Shown here: piece by piece, positions 6,966 through 14,591 of the stretch
How positions within the stretch are numbered: the first letter of the stretch is position 1
Layout of the letters: each line of letters starts with the position of its first letter
Assembly (NCBI GenBank): GCA_031269165.1
Contig: JAISZQ010000171.1
Coordinates: 1 to 18,032 of the forward strand
Source of the DNA: Spirochaetaceae bacterium
GTDB taxonomy: Bacteria; Spirochaetota; Spirochaetia; Treponematales; Breznakiellaceae
Direction: 5' to 3'
Length of the DNA: 18,032 nt
Notes under the pieces: model-generated
Databases searched by the model: none
The model's input: the letters and a program-made list of their open reading frames with translations, nothing else
Told to the model about the DNA's origin: nothing
Program-made: the position numbers and the translations under genes

Positions 6966-7383
6966 ATACCTTGTAGACCATGCCCTCCGGTATCGGCTTG
7001 CTCGCCTCCGCCTCGACCACCGCCCAGTCCACCTCTTTCGCTTCGGGCGGCGGCTCCCCCGCCAGAATCTCCGACCAATACCGATCCCCCCATACGTGCC
7101 CCTTCCTCCCCGTGCGGAAATTAAACCGCACCGCGAACGTTTGTTTCAACCACTGCATAATCTTCGGCAGCTTAAACCCGTCCTCGGGCTTAATGTAGAA
7201 CGAAAGCGTGCACCCCTCAACCACAAGCCCGCGCATCTCAAACCCGAACCGCCCCTTCGCCTCACGCAACACGCGGCAGAAAAGCCCCGTCGCCCATCCC
7301 AGCGGAAACAGCGGCTCGCTGACATTAATCACGGTACGAACCGCATACCACACATCTTCTTCCAATTGTCTTGTTGACCTCAT
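6877..7383 (-). CDS. Derived Y1 (IS200/RAYT-like) transposase homolog lacking catalytic motifs
   Basis: This 168-residue protein follows the REP-associated/Y1 transposase layout. It has an N-terminal RSTRQLEEDVWYAVRTVIN (usually R-x-x-R-x-x-x-x-x-x-x-Y-H-V-T), then IKPEDGFKLPKIMQWLKQTF (64-83) and GRKGHVWGDRYWSEIL (92-107). The catalytic histidine pair, normally N-H-x-H-L-L just before the IKPED position, is replaced by GCTLSF (57-62). After residue 107 there is no helix of the R-Y-I-x-x-N-P-x-R-A-G type that carries the catalytic Tyr. The protein is therefore probably unable to cleave DNA; it may be a domesticated DNA-binding protein or a decaying gene. From about residue 141 the C-terminus is encoded by the REP-like repeat. 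ATG at 7383 has a GGAGG about 8-11 nt upstream. It lies downstream of gltX on the same strand. Confidence 0.72.
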   Translation of the reverse strand: MRSTRQLEEDVWYAVRTVINVSEPLFPLGWATGLFCRVLREAKGRFGFEMRGLVVEGCTLSFYIKPEDGFKLPKIMQWLKQTFAVRFNFRTGRKGHVWGDRYWSEILAGEPPPEAKEVDWAVVEAEASKPIPEGMVYKVSWGSPRPAGMGSEAPFSPQFTFSSVFPPG

Positions 7384-7549
7384 AGCACAGAGCCTCCGCC
7401 TCTATCTATGCGGTTGCCAGCCCAATTGCTTTAATCAAACGGGGAAAAAGCGCGAAAAAGCGCAAAAACAGTGCGGTCTTGAGACAAGCCAAGCAAAGAA
7501 AGCCTCGCGGATTGCGCCGTATGGCGATGCGGGCGACAAAGAAGTTTCG

Positions 7550-7587
7550 CATAACGCTCTGGCCGTTTATCCGGCCAAAACGTTACG
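7550..7587 (-). terminator. Hairpin just after the gltX stop codon
   Basis: The arms 7550-7565 and 7572-7587 pair at 13 of 16 positions around a short loop (core TGGCCG/CGGCCA). On the minus strand the hairpin starts 4 nt after the gltX stop. The following bases read CGAAACTTCTTTGTC, so the U-tract is weak. It is probably a terminator or an mRNA 3'-end stabiliser. No gene was seen in 7384-7549. Confidence 0.45.
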
Positions 7588-7590
7588 CAG

Positions 7591-9063
7591 TTAGCACGAT
7601 TCCAACGCCCGCTTTATCCGGGCGGCGCATTCGTCCGCGCCGAGCAGACGCATCGAGCCGAACAGCGGCGGGCTCACCCGACTGCCGGTGATGGCAACCC
7701 GCAACGGCATAAGGAAATCACCGATTTTCACGGCACTTTTCTCGCACGCGGCTTTTACCAGCACCTCGGCCCCGGCGTCGTCCCCTGTTGCCAACGCGGC
7801 AACAAGCGGCAACGCCCTTTCAAGCGAGACACGCGCGTCCTCTATCGAACCTTTCTTCGGGATAAACTCTTGTTTATCGGGGACCGGCGGCGCGGCAAAA
7901 AGATAGGCAAGCTTCGCCGGAATCTCCGTCAAAAGAGCCGCGCGTTCCTTGACCAGCGGCATGGCGTTGACAAACAGGGCCTTCTGCCCGCTGTCGGGCG
8001 GCCTTCCCGCACCACCAAAAAGTCCCGCATCAAGCGCGAAAGGCAGGGCGCGTACCGCAAGTTCCTCGTTACCCGCAGCCTTGATATACTCGGCGTTAAA
8101 CCATGCGAGTTTCCGGTAATCGAAGACGGCCGGGGCCTTGTTGATCTTGTCGAGCGAAAACCGTTTCGCAAGGTCGTCCAGGGTCCATATCTCGCGGCCT
8201 TCCTCGTAGGACGCGCCAAGCAGGGCCACATAGTTGAGCAGCGCGTCGGGAAGGTAGCCGCCCTTGCGAAACTCGTCGATGCTCGTCGCGCCGTGACGCT
8301 TGCTGAGCTTCTTCCCGTCCTGGCCCATCACCATCGGGAGATGACAGAAGACCGGGGGTTCCCAGCCGAACACGCGGTAGAGAATGATGTGGAGCGGCGT
8401 GGACGAGAGCCATTCCTGCGCCCGCAAGACGTGAGTGATCTCCATCAAGTGGTCGTCCACGATGTTTGCAAGGTGATAGGTGGGAAACCCGTCGCTCTTG
8501 AGCAACACCGGATCAGGGTTCACGTCGTCGTTCTTCCACTCGACATCGCCGAGTAGCGCGTCGTGAAACACGGTGCGCTCGCCCAGCGGAATCTTCAGCC
8601 GGATCGTGTGGCTCTCGCCCGCATTTGCCCTCGCCTCGGCCTCTTCCGCCTTGAGCGAACGACACTGCCGGTCATACCCGGTGAGCGGACTCTTCGCCGC
8701 CTCCCGCTCCTTTCGCACCGCCTCAAGCCGCTCGCCGCTGCAAAAACACCGATACGCCGCCCCCTTATCGAGCAACTCCCGCGCATACCGCTGGTAAAGT
8801 GCCGACCGCTCACTCTGAACGTAAGGCGCGAACGCCCCCCCAACATCCGGCCCCTCGTCCCAGCGAAACCCCAACCAGTCAAACGTGTCATAGAGGTTTT
8901 TCACAAAGGCATCGTCGCAACGCGTCCGGTCGGTATCTTCGAGACGAAGCGCAAAAGTCCCCCCCGTGGCGCGGGCATAGAGACAGTTAAAAAGCGCCGT
9001 GCGAATCCCACCGATGTGCTGAAGCCCCGTCGGAGAAGGCGCGTAGCGGACTCTGGTTTTCAT
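7591..9063 (-). CDS. gltX: Glutamyl-tRNA synthetase
   Basis: This 490-residue class I aminoacyl-tRNA synthetase charges tRNA-Glu with glutamate in the cytoplasm. The N-terminus reads RVRYAPSPTGLQHIGGIRTA, with the HIGH-type signature at residues 16-19 (HIGG). It continues with LRLEDTDRTR and the KMSKS-type loop KLSKR at 252-256 within MGQDGKKLSKRHG. Length is normal for bacterial GluRS (about 470-500). The sequence read by eye does not tell whether it also misacylates tRNA-Gln for a GatCAB pathway. The ATG at 9063 is chosen because the conserved N-terminal strand begins directly after it. No SD precedes it, and a promoter -10 box lies 6 nt upstream, which suggests a leaderless mRNA. The downstream hairpin at 7550-7587 probably ends the message. 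Confidence 0.97.
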   Translation of the reverse strand: MKTRVRYAPSPTGLQHIGGIRTALFNCLYARATGGTFALRLEDTDRTRCDDAFVKNLYDTFDWLGFRWDEGPDVGGAFAPYVQSERSALYQRYARELLDKGAAYRCFCSGERLEAVRKEREAAKSPLTGYDRQCRSLKAEEAEARANAGESHTIRLKIPLGERTVFHDALLGDVEWKNDDVNPDPVLLKSDGFPTYHLANIVDDHLMEITHVLRAQEWLSSTPLHIILYRVFGWEPPVFCHLPMVMGQDGKKLSKRHGATSIDEFRKGGYLPDALLNYVALLGASYEEGREIWTLDDLAKRFSLDKINKAPAVFDYRKLAWFNAEYIKAAGNEELAVRALPFALDAGLFGGAGRPPDSGQKALFVNAMPLVKERAALLTEIPAKLAYLFAAPPVPDKQEFIPKKGSIEDARVSLERALPLVAALATGDDAGAEVLVKAACEKSAVKIGDFLMPLRVAITGSRVSPPLFGSMRLLGADECAARIKRALESC

Positions 9064-9069
9064 GCCATC

Positions 9070-9098
9070 AGTATAGGCATTTCCCCCGCTTGTTACAA
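9070..9098 (-). promoter_or_regulatory. Putative sigma-70-type promoter of gltX
   Basis: On the minus strand, TTGTAA (9093-9098) and TATACT (9070-9075) are separated by 17 bp. The -10 box ends 6 nt before the gltX ATG (9061-9063), so transcription should begin at or within a base or two of the start codon. No SD lies between. Confidence 0.6.
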
Positions 9099-9107
9099 CC
9101 GCTCTCA

Positions 9108-9353
9108 GAGCCTGTTCAAAAACCTCGCATTAAGGGAAGCGTCATTGCGAGCGAAGCGAAGCAATCCAGTGTGAGGGCCTTCTTTGTCTGGATTGCTTCG
9201 CCCTTTGGGTTCGCAATGACGATTCTCCCTCGTCGTTGCGGACAAGCCTCTCGTCATTGTGGGAGCCCTTCGTCATTGCGAGCGAAGCGAAGCAATCCAG
9301 TGTGAATGCCTCCTCCGTCTGGATTGCTTCGCCGCTTCGCGTCTCGCAATGAC
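9108..9353. repeat. MITE-like terminus plus two copies of the palindromic repeat
   Basis: GAGCCTGTTCAAAAAC at 9108-9123 resembles the MITE terminus at 6015. Two palindromes of the family at 3512-4016 follow at 9141-9220 (80 bp) and 9272-9353 (82 bp), with a lone left-arm start at 9366-9374. The spacer here is 51 bp, not 33. The first copy has a diverged right arm (GCTTCGCCCTTTGGGTTCGC); the second has GCTTCGCCGCTTCGCGTC. No gene was seen here. Confidence 0.88.
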
Positions 9354-9615
9354 AACACCCGTCCCGTCATTGCGATAAGCAGGGGTTGCCAGACTAGGAG
9401 CCTGTGGGACTGAGCCCCCTTGCCACGCATGGGGATTCCCGGCATACTATCTGTTCTATCGAACAGGGCGTGATAACCTCTCTACGCACTCGCGCCCTCA
9501 GCTTTTCAAGGAGTATATGGCAACAAAGCTTTTCGGCCCGGCATCGTTTTACGGCGAGGCAGTACCCCGCACAAAACGCGCAAACAAGAGCCGCATGGAG
9601 TAAGGTATGCAAAAC
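9354..9615. other. Intergenic stretch with a small hairpin and a 28-codon frame
   Basis: The hairpin CTGTTCTATCGAACAG is at 9451-9466. On the plus strand, AAGGAG precedes an ATG at 9517, opening 28 codons to TAA at 9601-9603 and starting MATKLFGPASFYGE. The SD spacing is very short (about 3-4 nt) and I recognise no family, so coding is unproven. Nothing else was supported here. Confidence 0.3.
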
Positions 9616-10998
9616 TCAGACGGTGAGCGCGTTGTCCTTAATAACCTTCGCGTACCATGTGCCGCTCTGTTTCACAATACGTTCCTGCGTCTCGAAATCC
9701 ACATAGACCAATCCAAAACGGCTGTTGTATCCAAACGCCCACTCAAAATTGTCGGTAAAAGACCATTGCAGATAGCCGAATACGGGGGCCCCCGCTTCTA
9801 TCGCTTGATGCAGAGCCTTGAGATGCCGTTTGAGATAATCAACTCGCTGGGGATCTTCCACGGTATGCTCCATACTCACGATCTCGTGGGTCGCGGTACC
9901 ATTTTCGCTTATCAGGATGCGCTTTACCCCATATTCATTTTTAAGCCGGAGCAACATGGCGGTGAATCCCTGTTCGGTAACCGGCCAGTCACGGGTGTTT
10001 ACCGGTATATGCCGTGGATTTTTGATTTCCCCTTCATCCGGCCAAACATGGGGATTGTGCTGAACATAAAAGTCGTTGTAATAGTTGAGGCCGATAAAAT
10101 CAAGTTCCTGATGCATGAGGGCAATTTCCTCGGCGTCAAACGGGGGAAGAACGATCCCTTTTTTTTCGTACCAGCGCGTCATGTCCTCAGGATAACTCCC
10201 TTTGAGCAAGGGGTCGAGAAACCAGCGGTTGAGGTTGCCGTCAGCCCGTTTCGCCGCAGCCTGATCAAGAGGGTCATCCGGATTCAGCGGCAGTCGTCCC
10301 ATCAGATTGAGGGCGATGCCGATTTCCCCCTTTGTCCCCTTTTTTTCTCGTCCTTGATCGCCCCGTTCCCGAAAATGCCGCACCACGAGCCCGTGGCCAA
10401 CATACAGATAGTACGCCGTCCTCAAGGCTTCCGCATAGTCATGATGGCCCGGAGCGTGCCGCCCGACATAGTGCCCTAAAAAAGCCGTGCAGTAAGGTTC
10501 ATTCAAGGTCATCCAATAGTCGACCCGGTCTCCCAGCTTGTCAAAAACCGCCGCGGCATATTCAAGAAAATAATGCGGCATGGCAGGATTGCACCAGCCG
10601 CCTACGTCGGCCATACATTGGGGCAAATCCCAGTGAAACAAGGTTGCGAAGGGTTTGATGCCCGCCTCCAAGAGGGTGTCTACCAGCCGGGAATAGTAAT
10701 CGAGCCCTTTGGGGTTCACTTTTCCGGTACCGCCCGGCATCACCCGAGGCCACGCGATGGAAAACCGGTAGGCCTGCATTCCCAGCGTCTTCATCAGGGC
10801 CACATCCTCTTTATACCGATGGTAGTGGTCGCATGCCGTCTCTCCGGTATCATGGTTTGCCACCATGCCGGGTATCGAACAATACCGGTCCCAAATGGAC
10901 TCGCTTCTGCCGTCCTGCTTCACCGCGCCTTCAACTTGATACGAAGCGGATGCCGCTCCCCAGATAAATCCCTGGGGAAATCGCAATGTTTCAGCCAT
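9616..10998 (-). CDS. Family GH1 beta-glucosidase
   Basis: This 460-residue enzyme hydrolyses terminal beta-linked glucose (or 6-phospho-glucose) from cellobiose-like sugars by the retaining mechanism. The N-terminus FPQGFIWGAASASYQVEGA is the GH1 signature. The acid/base Glu is E167 in TLNEP and the nucleophile is E365 in LISENG; near the end, GYLQWSFTDNFEWAFGYNSR forms the substrate pocket. Length is typical (440-480). There is no signal peptide, so it acts in the cytoplasm. An SD (GGGAG) about 6-7 nt before the ATG supports the start. It lies downstream of two sugar permeases and a binding protein on the same strand. An ABC importer delivers unphosphorylated sugar, which favours a beta-glucosidase over a 6-phospho enzyme. 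A repeat of about 137 bp sits in the 271-bp gap before it. Confidence 0.95.
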   Translation of the reverse strand: MAETLRFPQGFIWGAASASYQVEGAVKQDGRSESIWDRYCSIPGMVANHDTGETACDHYHRYKEDVALMKTLGMQAYRFSIAWPRVMPGGTGKVNPKGLDYYSRLVDTLLEAGIKPFATLFHWDLPQCMADVGGWCNPAMPHYFLEYAAAVFDKLGDRVDYWMTLNEPYCTAFLGHYVGRHAPGHHDYAEALRTAYYLYVGHGLVVRHFRERGDQGREKKGTKGEIGIALNLMGRLPLNPDDPLDQAAAKRADGNLNRWFLDPLLKGSYPEDMTRWYEKKGIVLPPFDAEEIALMHQELDFIGLNYYNDFYVQHNPHVWPDEGEIKNPRHIPVNTRDWPVTEQGFTAMLLRLKNEYGVKRILISENGTATHEIVSMEHTVEDPQRVDYLKRHLKALHQAIEAGAPVFGYLQWSFTDNFEWAFGYNSRFGLVYVDFETQERIVKQSGTWYAKVIKDNALTV

Positions 10999-11041
10999 TC
11001 TTTCTCCCTTAGTGCTTTCCCTTAAGAATACCTAATGAGCG

Positions 11042-11178
11042 GGGCGGCAACAGGTTGCCGCATCTCCCGCTGTCAACAACTTAAGAATATTTGTCCACAG
11101 ATTACACCGATTTCCACAAATTATGCGGGCCGCAAGTATGAAAAATCTGCGTAATCTGTGGACCATTCTTATTGCTAG
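11042..11178. repeat. CTGTCAACAACTTAAG-family repeat, one end intact
   Basis: A small hairpin GGCAACAGGTTGCC (within 11046-11060) is followed by CTGTCAACAACTTAAG (11070-11085), then GTCCACAGATTACACCGATT (11093-11112) and AATCTGCGTAATCTGTGG (11144-11161), which form an imperfect long inverted repeat. The element at 14944-15137 has the same order of parts. Here the distal CTTAAGTTGTTGACAG end is missing. The repeat lies between the second permease gene and the beta-glucosidase gene. Confidence 0.8.
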
Positions 11179-11269
11179 AGTACGCCCCGGCCCGAAAGCA
11201 CGAAGCAGGACGCGGAGGGCTATAGGGTACCCCTGCAACGCTCCGATCCCCGAAAGGATAAACACTTCA

Positions 11270-12136
11270 TCATCCTTTTACCGCGCCCGCCGTCATGCCG
11301 TTGATAACCTGTTCCTGTAAAAGCAGGTACATGATCAGAATGGGAACCGTGGCAATGACCAGTGCCGCCATAAGTCCCGCATAATCGGTGGTATAGGCCC
11401 CCAGGAAATTGTATAATCCCAGAGGCAATGTTTTTTTATGCTCCGAGTTGATGAAAACCAGCGCAAAACTGAATTCCTTCCAGTTGTTGAGGAAGTTGAG
11501 AATCGCCACCGTAGCAATAACCGGCCGCGTCATGGGTAAGACGATGGAAAAAAAGATGCGCCCCATAGTCGCGCCGTCAATAATGGATGCTTCCATAATG
11601 GAATCAGGAAAGGACGCGATAAAACTTTCCATCAAGAAAATCGTGAGGGGCAGACCAAAAGCCGTGTACACCATGATCAGCGACCACGGCGTGTTGAGCA
11701 GATGGAAGCCGCGCATCAGCGAAAAGAGCGGAACCAGTACCGCCTGAAGGGGGATCAGCATCCCAATCACAAAAATCGACGACACCGCTTTTTGAAAACG
11801 GAACTTGAATTTGGCAAGCACAAACGCTGCGGAAGCCCCGATGAGAACGGTGAAAATGATGGAAGCAATCGAGACAAACAGGCTATTGAAAAAATAAATG
11901 CCGATATTCGCGGTTTTCCATGCGTGGGCGTAATTTTCCAGATGTATCTGTTTCGGCAAGGCGATCACCGATACGGCAAATTCCTGATTTGTTTTGAATG
12001 AACTATACGTCATCCACAGCAACGGGAAAAGGGTGGCGACTGCGAGGATGCCCAAAATAAGATAACGGCCTCCCGCAATGAGAAGACGCATATTCCGGGC
12101 GTTTCCCGGAGACGCAAAAGGATCAGTATGCTTCAT
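11270..12136 (-). CDS. Sugar ABC transporter permease, MalG type
   Basis: This 288-residue inner-membrane protein has six predicted hydrophobic segments (first YLILGILAVATLFPLLWM; last ALVIATVPILIMYLLLQ). The cytoplasmic EAA loop, EASIIDGATMGRIFFSIVLP, starts near residue 182 and is the docking site for the ATPase. It ends QEQVINGMTAGAVKG, the usual C-terminus of MalG/CUT1 permeases. I place the start at ATG 12134-12136, which has AAAGGA about 7 nt upstream. A longer reading from TTG 12187 has no properly spaced SD and would overlap the upstream gene. With the partner permease it forms the channel of a carbohydrate importer. No ATPase gene is present; such CUT1 systems often share an MsiK-like ATPase encoded elsewhere (family knowledge). 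Confidence 0.93.
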   Translation of the reverse strand: MKHTDPFASPGNARNMRLLIAGGRYLILGILAVATLFPLLWMTYSSFKTNQEFAVSVIALPKQIHLENYAHAWKTANIGIYFFNSLFVSIASIIFTVLIGASAAFVLAKFKFRFQKAVSSIFVIGMLIPLQAVLVPLFSLMRGFHLLNTPWSLIMVYTAFGLPLTIFLMESFIASFPDSIMEASIIDGATMGRIFFSIVLPMTRPVIATVAILNFLNNWKEFSFALVFINSEHKKTLPLGLYNFLGAYTTDYAGLMAALVIATVPILIMYLLLQEQVINGMTAGAVKG

Positions 12137-12176
12137 GAATTTTTCCTTTAATAAATAAACGACTACGAATAAACAA

Positions 12177-13055
12177 CTACGACTCAACCTTACGAAGCAG
12201 GATACTCCTGCTGAGCGCGATAAACGTAAAACTCAACACCGCGATCACGAGGGACACCGCGCTTCCATACCCGTACTGATTGACGGCAAAGGTTTTATTG
12301 TACATATACGTGGCCATCACCTCGGTCGCGTGGGCAGGGCCGCCTTCGGTCATAACGTAAATCAGATCGAAAGACCGCATACTTCCCGAAATGCACAGTA
12401 CGGCGGTAGCGGCAATCGTGTCCCACAGGAGCGGAAGCCGTATCTTGAAAAATTTGGTCACTTCTCCCGCGCCGTCAATATCCGCAGCCTCGGAAATATC
12501 GGCGGGGATATTTTGGAGTGCCGCAAGAAAGATAATCATGTACAAGCCGACAAACTGCCAAACAATGACAAAGCAGAGGGTATAGATGGCGGAAGAGGGA
12601 TTGCCGAGCAGGTCGGGGGTTGTCTTAAATCCCGCCGCCAGCAAAAAGCCCCGCAACAAACCAGTCTGGGCGTTCAGGATCGTGGTCCACAACAACCCAA
12701 CCACCACGGTTGAAAGAATCATGGGAATAAAGAATGCGGTACGAAAAAAAGACTGCCCTTTTAACTTGCCGCTCAACGCAACGGCGGCGAGTATGCCCAA
12801 AGGAATTTGGCCGAGCATTGAAGCCGCTACCACAAACATATTGTTTCTGAAAGACTGCCAGAATACCGTGTCGGTGAGAATACGGCGAAAATTTTCAAGC
12901 CCGATATACCGGGGAGCGGACAGGCCGTTCCAATTATAAAAACCAAACAGAAAGGACCGCACAATAGGATACAACACGAAACAGCCGTAAACAATCAATG
13001 CCGGAGCCAGGGCGCAAATCATAAATGATTTATTTTTTTGCATTATTGATGTCAA
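12177..13055 (-). CDS. Sugar ABC transporter permease, MalF type
   Basis: This 292-residue inner-membrane permease starts with a hydrophobic segment (MICALAPALIVYGCFVLYPI) and contains FGFYNWNGL, which is characteristic of CUT1 MalF-like permeases. The EAA loop EAADIDGAGEVTKFFKIRLP starts near residue 189. I choose TTG 13053-13055 as start because a strong SD (AAGGAGG, 13061-13067) lies 5 nt upstream; the in-frame ATG four codons later would be 17 nt from it. The gene ends 40 bp before the second permease. A stable hairpin separates it from the binding-protein gene upstream. The neighbouring GH1 enzyme suggests beta-glucosides as substrate; this is inference. Confidence 0.93.
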   Translation of the reverse strand: MTSIMQKNKSFMICALAPALIVYGCFVLYPIVRSFLFGFYNWNGLSAPRYIGLENFRRILTDTVFWQSFRNNMFVVAASMLGQIPLGILAAVALSGKLKGQSFFRTAFFIPMILSTVVVGLLWTTILNAQTGLLRGFLLAAGFKTTPDLLGNPSSAIYTLCFVIVWQFVGLYMIIFLAALQNIPADISEAADIDGAGEVTKFFKIRLPLLWDTIAATAVLCISGSMRSFDLIYVMTEGGPAHATEVMATYMYNKTFAVNQYGYGSAVSLVIAVLSFTFIALSRSILLRKVES

Positions 13056-13060
13056 AAGAA

Positions 13061-13067
13061 CCTCCTT
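13061..13067 (-). promoter_or_regulatory. Strong SD sequence that fixes a TTG start
   Basis: AAGGAGG on the minus strand is 5 nt from TTG 13055 and 17 nt from the next ATG. It lies 3 nt downstream of the intercistronic hairpin, so hairpin folding could affect initiation. Confidence 0.7.
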
Positions 13068-13070
13068 AAT

Positions 13071-13098
13071 CCGGCAGGGCGAAGAACCGCCCTGCCGG
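13071..13098 (-). promoter_or_regulatory. Intercistronic stem-loop between binding-protein and permease genes
   Basis: 13071-13081 (CCGGCAGGGCG) is the exact reverse complement of 13088-13098, around a 6-nt loop, giving a perfect GC-rich 11-bp stem. It starts 6 nt after the binding-protein stop codon and has no U-tract. In known sugar-binding-protein operons such hairpins protect the upstream mRNA and lower permease expression; I infer the same role here. Confidence 0.75.
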
Positions 13099-13104
13099 AA
13101 CAGT

Positions 13105-14469
13105 CTACCGGATGGTATCCGCCAACTGCTTGGCTATCTCTTCGGGAGTCTGCATCCCAAGCATAATCCCCTGTAGCCCGTTATTGATGATTTCGGTCTG
13201 TTCGGAATTAAGCGCCGAATCATACACCGTCACCATCGCGGGATGGGCTTTCATCAAGTCGACCAGCTTTGCGTACACCGAGTCGACCGCGCCCGGATCG
13301 GGTTCAACGGTTTTTGACGACACGGGAATTGTGTACTCCATGTACATTTTCTGGGCTTCGTCAACGGTCAGGAACATAATGAGTTTTTCAATCGCGGCAC
13401 GTTGCGCGGGGCTCGCCTTGGCATTAATGACCACCCCGGTACTGCTTACCCCGGAAAGAGTCTCCGGCTCACCCTTGCCGCCTGAGATGACTGGGAAGGT
13501 TGTCATTTCAATGTTCGCCTTTACCGCGTCAGGAGCATTCGCAACGATGTCGGGGAGTACCCAGGTACCGTTGATCATCATGGCTGCCTCTTCCCGGTAG
13601 AAATACCCCCGGCACTGGACATCATCAACAGAATTGTAGTCCCGGTTAAAGGCCTCCAGATTCGCCAGTTCTTTCATGACTCCCAGAGCATCAAGGAAGG
13701 GCTTATCCGTGAATTTGGCGCCATTTTTGTTTGCAAGCGCGTCGGTAAGCCACTGAGAACCGGTTACCCGATTTGCAATAATACTGAAGAGGGAAGACTG
13801 AGCCGGCCACTTTGCCTTATTTCCCAGAGCAATGGGAATAATGCCGTTTTGCTTAAACACCGCGATTGCCGTTTTCAGTTCCTCGTAGGTCTGGGGAACC
13901 TTGATGTTGTATTTTTCAAACAACGCCTTGTTATAGAAGAAAACGGAAGTTACCGCTATGCCCAACCCCACGCTGTAGGTTTTGCCGTCTACGGTAAATT
14001 CATTCAGGGCAATCGGGAGAAGGCTGTCTTTCCACGCGCTCTCCCGTGACAAGAGTCCGTTGATATCCGCCAGCAAGCCCGCTTCCGCAAATTCCCGCAC
14101 CGGGGTATTGGGCCACGCGATAAACGCATCGGGCAACTCTCCGGCCGCAGCCTGAGTCTTGAGCCGGGTCTGATATTGATCCCGGGGAATCTTCTGTTCC
14201 TCAATGGTTATATCAGGGTTGGCGGCCTTGAACTGCTCCATCCGCCGCGTCATAAACTCCGCCCGCTGGTCGGCTCCCACATACGAATGCCAGAGGGTAA
14301 AGGAAACGTTCTCATCGTCCGCCTGTACCGCTTTTTTCCCCTGACAGGCAACACATAAGAATCCCGTCACCACAACACTTGCCAGCACGAGTACGAGTTT
14401 CCCTTTTCTTATTCCCCGAAAAAGAGAACTCCCTTCCTGCCGTACGATAACTTTCTCATTGCTTTGCAT
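13105..14469 (-). CDS. Sugar ABC transporter substrate-binding lipoprotein
   Basis: This 454-residue family 1 solute-binding protein captures an oligosaccharide outside the inner membrane and delivers it to the permeases. It has a basic N-terminus, a hydrophobic stretch (KLVLVLASVVVTGFLCVAC) and a likely lipidated Cys42; the lipobox C-V-A-C is not canonical but spirochaete lipoboxes are relaxed. The mature part starts with VSFTLWHSYVG and has RRMEQFKAANPDITIEEQ, DAFIAWPNTPVREFAEAGLL, YNKALFEKYNIKVPQTYEEL and AAMMINGTWVLPDI, all typical of this family. The start at ATG 14467-14469 has GAGGAGG 5 nt upstream. The frame stays open further upstream through a poly-C run, but that part has no signal sequence or SD. 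It is the first gene of the operon, after a leader of about 205 nt. Confidence 0.94.
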   Translation of the reverse strand: MQSNEKVIVRQEGSSLFRGIRKGKLVLVLASVVVTGFLCVACQGKKAVQADDENVSFTLWHSYVGADQRAEFMTRRMEQFKAANPDITIEEQKIPRDQYQTRLKTQAAAGELPDAFIAWPNTPVREFAEAGLLADINGLLSRESAWKDSLLPIALNEFTVDGKTYSVGLGIAVTSVFFYNKALFEKYNIKVPQTYEELKTAIAVFKQNGIIPIALGNKAKWPAQSSLFSIIANRVTGSQWLTDALANKNGAKFTDKPFLDALGVMKELANLEAFNRDYNSVDDVQCRGYFYREEAAMMINGTWVLPDIVANAPDAVKANIEMTTFPVISGGKGEPETLSGVSSTGVVINAKASPAQRAAIEKLIMFLTVDEAQKMYMEYTIPVSSKTVEPDPGAVDSVYAKLVDLMKAHPAMVTVYDSALNSEQTEIINNGLQGIMLGMQTPEEIAKQLADTIR

Positions 14470-14591
14470 TTCTGCCTCCTCATAAAAATAATGAGTAAGT
14501 ATAGCGCGTCCTTTTTTCTGCCAAGTCACCGCAAAAAACGGAGCCTGTTCCGAAACTCCACACCTTGATCCCACCGAAATACGAGGAGGGA

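Noticed and set aside
6529..7377. A 282-codon plus-strand frame over the REP-like repeats and the Y1-like gene
   Set aside because: It starts at TTG in a repeat hairpin, is rich in Pro and Arg, and is antisense to a better-supported gene.
11253..11278. AAAGGAT/ATCCTTT hairpin at the end of the second permease gene as a terminator
   Set aside because: A 7-bp AT-rich stem with a long loop, overlapping the stop codon and without a U-tract.
12137..12187. A longer N-terminus for the second permease from TTG 12187
   Set aside because: No properly spaced SD, it would overlap the upstream gene, and ATG 12136 has AAAGGA at good spacing.
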